From contig NZ_CP086063.1 in NCBI RefSeq assembly GCF_020783315.1, positions 3,391,340 to 3,455,339 on the forward strand: a stretch of 64,000 nucleotides of DNA, given 5' to 3'. The DNA is from Ferruginibacter lapsinanis (GTDB lineage: Bacteria; Bacteroidota; Bacteroidia; Chitinophagales; Chitinophagaceae). The position numbers and the translations under genes were made by a program. The notes beneath the pieces are model-generated. The model was not told where the DNA came from. It worked only from the letters and a program-made list of their open reading frames with translations, and ran no database searches. Below are positions 61,317-64,000 of this stretch, in pieces (position 1 is the stretch's first letter; the number at the start of each line of letters is the position of its first letter).

Positions 61317-62636
61317 ATGACCTACCAACAAACCATAGATTACCTGTTTGCACAACTACCCATGTTCAGTAGAATTGGCGCCATTGCTTATAAAGCGGAT
61401 CTACATAACACTATCGCACTTTGCAATGAAATAAGGAATCCGCACACAACATTCAAGACTATACATATAGCAGGCACTAACGGCAAGGGAAGTACGAGTC
61501 ATATGTTAGCAGCTATCTTACAAAAAGCCGGTTATAAAACGGGGTTATACACATCGCCACATTTAAAAGATTTCAGAGAACGAATAAAGATCAACGGACA
61601 AATGATCTCAGAAGATTTTGTGATCGATTTTGTTCAACGAACAAAAAAAATATCAGAAGACATTCAGCCTTCCTTTTTTGAACTAACTGTTGCAATGGCT
61701 TTCGATTATTTTGCTCATGAAAAAGTAGATATTGCCGTAATTGAAACGGGCCTCGGAGGTAGGCTGGATAGCACTAATATCATCACTCCTGTTCTATCAG
61801 TGATCACAAATATTGGGTACGATCATATGAATATATTGGGAGATACTCTGGATAAAATAGCAAGCGAAAAGGCAGGCATTATCAAAAAAAATATTCCTGT
61901 AGTCGTTGGCGAATATTTGCCTGAAACCCAAAATATTTTTATTGATAAAGCCTGCATAGAGCAAGCTCCACTCTTTTTTGCCCAGGAAGAATATAGTATC
62001 GGTAATGTACAAAGCTCTTCTAACTCTCTTCAGGTGGAACTGAAAAGTATTGAGAACAAGCAAAAATTATCATTTGATTTAGACCTGAATGGCTTGTATC
62101 AAACAAAAAATGTAAGAACAGTTATTTGTGCTATAAAAATTTTACAACAATATGGATTTACAATCAAGGATGATGCTATACGATCTGCTTTATCAAATGT
62201 AAAAAAACTAACAGGGCTGCATGGCAGATGGGACGTAATTGAGCAAGAGCCAACAGTGGTATTAGATGTAGCACACAATGAAGATGGTATAAAGCAAGTG
62301 CTGATGCAGGTTGAACAATGGACAATCAGCAATGAGCAATCGGCGACAAGCAACGAGCAAAAAATACATTTTGTGATTGGGATGGTAAAAGATAAAGAGG
62401 TATCTAAAGTATTGGAATTACTTCCCAAAGAAGCTGTTTACTATTTTACCAATGCCCATATACCAAGAGCCTTGCCTGCAGTTGAACTACAACAAAAAGC
62501 AAGTGAATATAATTTATATGGAGAGATTTTTGACGATGTGAATCAGGCCATTATCTCTGCAAAATTAAATGCTTCAAAAAATGACATGATCATTGTATGC
62601 GGAAGTGTTTTTTTAGTGGGAGAAGTTACTGTCTAA
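61317..62636 (+). CDS. folC: Bifunctional folylpolyglutamate/dihydrofolate synthase
   Basis: A 439-residue Mur-ligase-type enzyme that adds glutamate to dihydropteroate and folates. The P-loop is GTNGKGSTSHMLAAIL, then SPHLKDFRERIKING, the Mg/ATP block IETGLGGRLDSTNI, TNIGYDHMNILGDTLDKIASEKAGI, and the C-terminal VLDVAHNEDGIKQV with LHGRWDVI. Between ~335 and 346 an extra loop (NEQSATSNEQ) is coded by five degenerate 7-bp repeats. The rest is normal. The stop overlaps the convergent Nudix gene by four bases. Confidence 0.94.
   Translation: MTYQQTIDYLFAQLPMFSRIGAIAYKADLHNTIALCNEIRNPHTTFKTIHIAGTNGKGSTSHMLAAILQKAGYKTGLYTSPHLKDFRERIKINGQMISEDFVIDFVQRTKKISEDIQPSFFELTVAMAFDYFAHEKVDIAVIETGLGGRLDSTNIITPVLSVITNIGYDHMNILGDTLDKIASEKAGIIKKNIPVVVGEYLPETQNIFIDKACIEQAPLFFAQEEYSIGNVQSSSNSLQVELKSIENKQKLSFDLDLNGLYQTKNVRTVICAIKILQQYGFTIKDDAIRSALSNVKKLTGLHGRWDVIEQEPTVVLDVAHNEDGIKQVLMQVEQWTISNEQSATSNEQKIHFVIGMVKDKEVSKVLELLPKEAVYYFTNAHIPRALPAVELQQKASEYNLYGEIFDDVNQAIISAKLNASKNDMIIVCGSVFLVGEVTV
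62324..62358 (+). repeat. Degenerate 7-bp tandem repeat within folC
   Basis: Five units of the form AAYNRGC (AATCAGC, AATGAGC, AATCGGC, GACAAGC, AACGAGC) code for an Asn/Ser-rich loop. Confidence 0.65.
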
Positions 62637-63184
62637 AGATTTGTGTTCTGTGCATCTAATTTATTAAAAGCATATAACAAACAACTCACATGAAGTGATT
62701 GTACAATTTGGTTTCGATTAAGCATTGCTCTCACTTCTTCGAGCGGATACAATATAATTTCAATTTCCTCATTATGATCCAGACTCTGTCCTGCAACTTT
62801 CTTACCCCCCTGCGCTAAAAATAATTCTGTATAACTATCCAGTACTCCGGGATTAGCAGCTACCTTTCCTACATATTCAATAGAGGAAAATTCATACCCT
62901 GTTTCTTCTAATAACTCTCTCGCTATAGCTTTCTGCGACTCTTCACCGGGATCAATAAACCCTCCGGGAATTTCAAGTATTGTTTCCTGTAACGGATGAC
63001 GGTATTGTCTTGCCATTACAACATTCCCATCTTCTGTAATCGCCAATGCACAAGCAGAAACAGGCAATTCAACCACATAATATTCCTCCACTATCTTTCC
63101 ATCCGGCATTTCACATTTATCTACCCTTGCAGTAAAATATTTGTGTTTTGATATGTATTTTGAAGATAATTTTTTCCAGTTCAT
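62633..63184 (-). CDS. Nudix hydrolase (ADP-ribose pyrophosphatase-like)
   Basis: A 183-residue enzyme from the ATG at 63184. The upstream in-frame start (63232) would include a degenerate heptamer repeat and an unconserved tail. The Nudix box GGFIDPGEESQKAIARELLEETGY, at residues ~74-97, matches Gx5Ex7REUxEExGU in full. The surroundings (PDGKIVEEYYVVELP, MARQYRHPLQETILEIPGG) match the ADP-ribose/GDP-mannose pyrophosphatase branch. It hydrolyses a nucleoside-diphosphate derivative; the exact substrate is not known. Confidence 0.9.
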   Translation of the reverse strand: MNWKKLSSKYISKHKYFTARVDKCEMPDGKIVEEYYVVELPVSACALAITEDGNVVMARQYRHPLQETILEIPGGFIDPGEESQKAIARELLEETGYEFSSIEYVGKVAANPGVLDSYTELFLAQGGKKVAGQSLDHNEEIEIILYPLEEVRAMLNRNQIVQSLHVSCLLYAFNKLDAQNTNL

Positions 63185-63188
63185 GGTT

Positions 63189-63216
63189 TTAGTTCTTAGT
63201 TTGCAGTTTTTAGTTA
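63189..63216 (-). repeat. Degenerate 7-bp tandem repeat before the Nudix gene
   Basis: On the plus strand about four units starting AGTT (AGTTCTT, AGTTTGC, AGTTTTT, AGTTACA) fill the gap to the YfiT-like gene. Confidence 0.55.
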
Positions 63217-63221
63217 CAAAA

Positions 63222-63746
63222 CTACCAGCCATTTCTTTGTCTTAAGCCCGTGATATGTGCAGTATGATGTTTGCTGTGCCAGGCATACATTCCCAATAAA
63301 TAATACAAGGTCATTTGCTTACCATGTTCGGGATGTACTACAGTTCTATCCCATTCTTCGGGTTTGATATTCTTTAATATTTCTACCCATCTGGCATGCA
63401 CAGCATGTAAAATGGTCAATGAAATATTGATGGGTAAATTTTGGGTGTCACTCATTGTTGCCCATAGATCCTGCTCATACGGCTTGATCGTAGGATTGTC
63501 TTCTGTGAGACCTAATTTAAAGCGGATATAGGCATTCATGTGGCTATCCGCCACATGATGCACCAATTGCTTTACTGTCCAGCCTCCCGGACGATAAGGC
63601 GTATCCAATTGTGATTCATCTAAATTTATCACCGCATTTTCAATATGCTGCGGTAAAAATTTAATGTCATTTATCCATTCCCGTAATTGAGTTTCTGAAA
63701 ATGGTTGTGGTTCATATTTGCCTATAGGAAAGCTTAAATTTTCCAT
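63222..63746 (-). CDS. YfiT/BstA-type DinB-fold transferase
   Basis: A 174-residue four-helix protein. N-terminal PIGKYEPQPFSETQLREWINDIKFLP, PGGWTVKQLVHHVADSHMNAY and C-terminal YAWHSKHHTAHITGLRQR carry the three-His metal site of the YfiT (putative bacillithiol or thiol transferase, metal-dependent) family. It uses Zn or Ni to act on thiol conjugates in relatives; the substrate is unknown here. It starts 2 bp downstream of the FKBP gene, so they share an operon. Confidence 0.88.
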   Translation of the reverse strand: MENLSFPIGKYEPQPFSETQLREWINDIKFLPQHIENAVINLDESQLDTPYRPGGWTVKQLVHHVADSHMNAYIRFKLGLTEDNPTIKPYEQDLWATMSDTQNLPINISLTILHAVHARWVEILKNIKPEEWDRTVVHPEHGKQMTLYYLLGMYAWHSKHHTAHITGLRQRNGW

Positions 63747-63748
63747 TA

Positions 63749-64000
63749 TTAATTGCTTGCTTTTACTTTAGCCTTTGTTTTTGATTTAACCGGAGGAGCC
63801 GCAACTACTTTTTCAACAACTTGTGGCGCCGGTGGAGCTGGTGTTACAAATGGTTTTACCCCCAATAATTCCATTTCAAAAATGATCGATGCTCCCGGAG
63901 GAATATCTGCACCTGCGCCTCTGTCACCATAAGCCAGCTCAGCAGGAATAAATACTTTCCATTTATCGCCGATATGCATCAATTGAACAATTTCTGTCCA
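63749..64000 (-). CDS. FKBP-type peptidyl-prolyl isomerase (5' end outside window)
   Basis: The last 83 codons; the frame is still open at the window edge. The FKBP end is clear: WTEIVQLMHIGDKWKVFIPAELAYGDRGAGADIPPGASIIFEMELLGVK, followed by a Pro/Val/Ala-rich and Lys-rich tail ending KAKVKASN. It speeds proline isomerisation in protein folding. Whether it is periplasmic or a lipoprotein cannot be told without the N-terminus. Confidence 0.92.
   Translation of the reverse strand, partial: WTEIVQLMHIGDKWKVFIPAELAYGDRGAGADIPPGASIIFEMELLGVKPFVTPAPPAPQVVEKVVAAPPVKSKTKAKVKASN

Overview
The window looks like chromosomal DNA of a Bacteroidota bacterium, most probably family Chitinophagaceae. The evidence is low GC content, type IX secretion (T9SS) proteins, -7 promoter boxes of the form TAnnTTTG, HYC_CC_PP and heavy-metal-binding-domain proteins, Bacteroidota-style lipoproteins and beta-barrels, and a prolyl-tRNA synthetase of the short archaeal/eukaryotic type. 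The family assignment is inference. Most of the window is ordinary core genome; the one clear accessory region is a small integrated element at 34.2-40.2 kb.

Layout. 1-9.4 kb: the end of a PKD-repeat adhesin with a T9SS type B sorting domain, followed by a PorP/SprF gene, an esterase, proS, a Tyr/Asn-rich lipoprotein, a FadL-like porin and a queuosine-precursor transporter. 9.4-16 kb, all minus strand: DinB, pcm, a TrmH-type methyltransferase and a three-gene xanthine dehydrogenase operon (xdhA-xdhB-xdhC). 16-32 kb: a 1420-residue secreted repeat protein, DUF6498, GH3, a membrane-tethered DUF4258 protein, mtaB, an amine oxidase-like flavoprotein, glutaminyl cyclase, an EamA transporter, dapD, a heptosyltransferase-like enzyme, a t6A synthase and two outer-membrane proteins. 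32-34 kb: a DEAD-box helicase behind a long leader.

34.2-40.2 kb: an intact tRNA-Val(UAC) is followed by a tyrosine integrase. A 73-bp direct repeat (tRNA 3' part plus its terminator, one mismatch) recurs 5.9 kb downstream, so this is an integrative element with both attachment sites. Just inside each end lies a pair of tandem 11-bp repeats, probable integrase arm sites. Inside are a fragment of a family A-like polymerase gene cut by an IS3-family insertion sequence, a small membrane protein, and two unrecognised membrane-protein genes that are the likely cargo.

40.4-64 kb: a copper-type pair (HYC_CC_PP and a triple heavy-metal-binding domain), a CheB-CheR hybrid histidine kinase, a DUF2157 pair, a Gcr-like membrane protein, the clpS-aat N-degron pair, tex, an exonuclease/GIY-YIG fusion, an acyl-CoA dehydrogenase, a PLP homeostasis protein, a TSUP transporter, a TonB-like protein, folC, a Nudix hydrolase, YfiT and the end of an FKBP isomerase. 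Short dispersed repeats occur between genes and apparently inside the coding sequences of folC and the PLP-protein gene. No rRNA, CRISPR array or complete prophage is seen.
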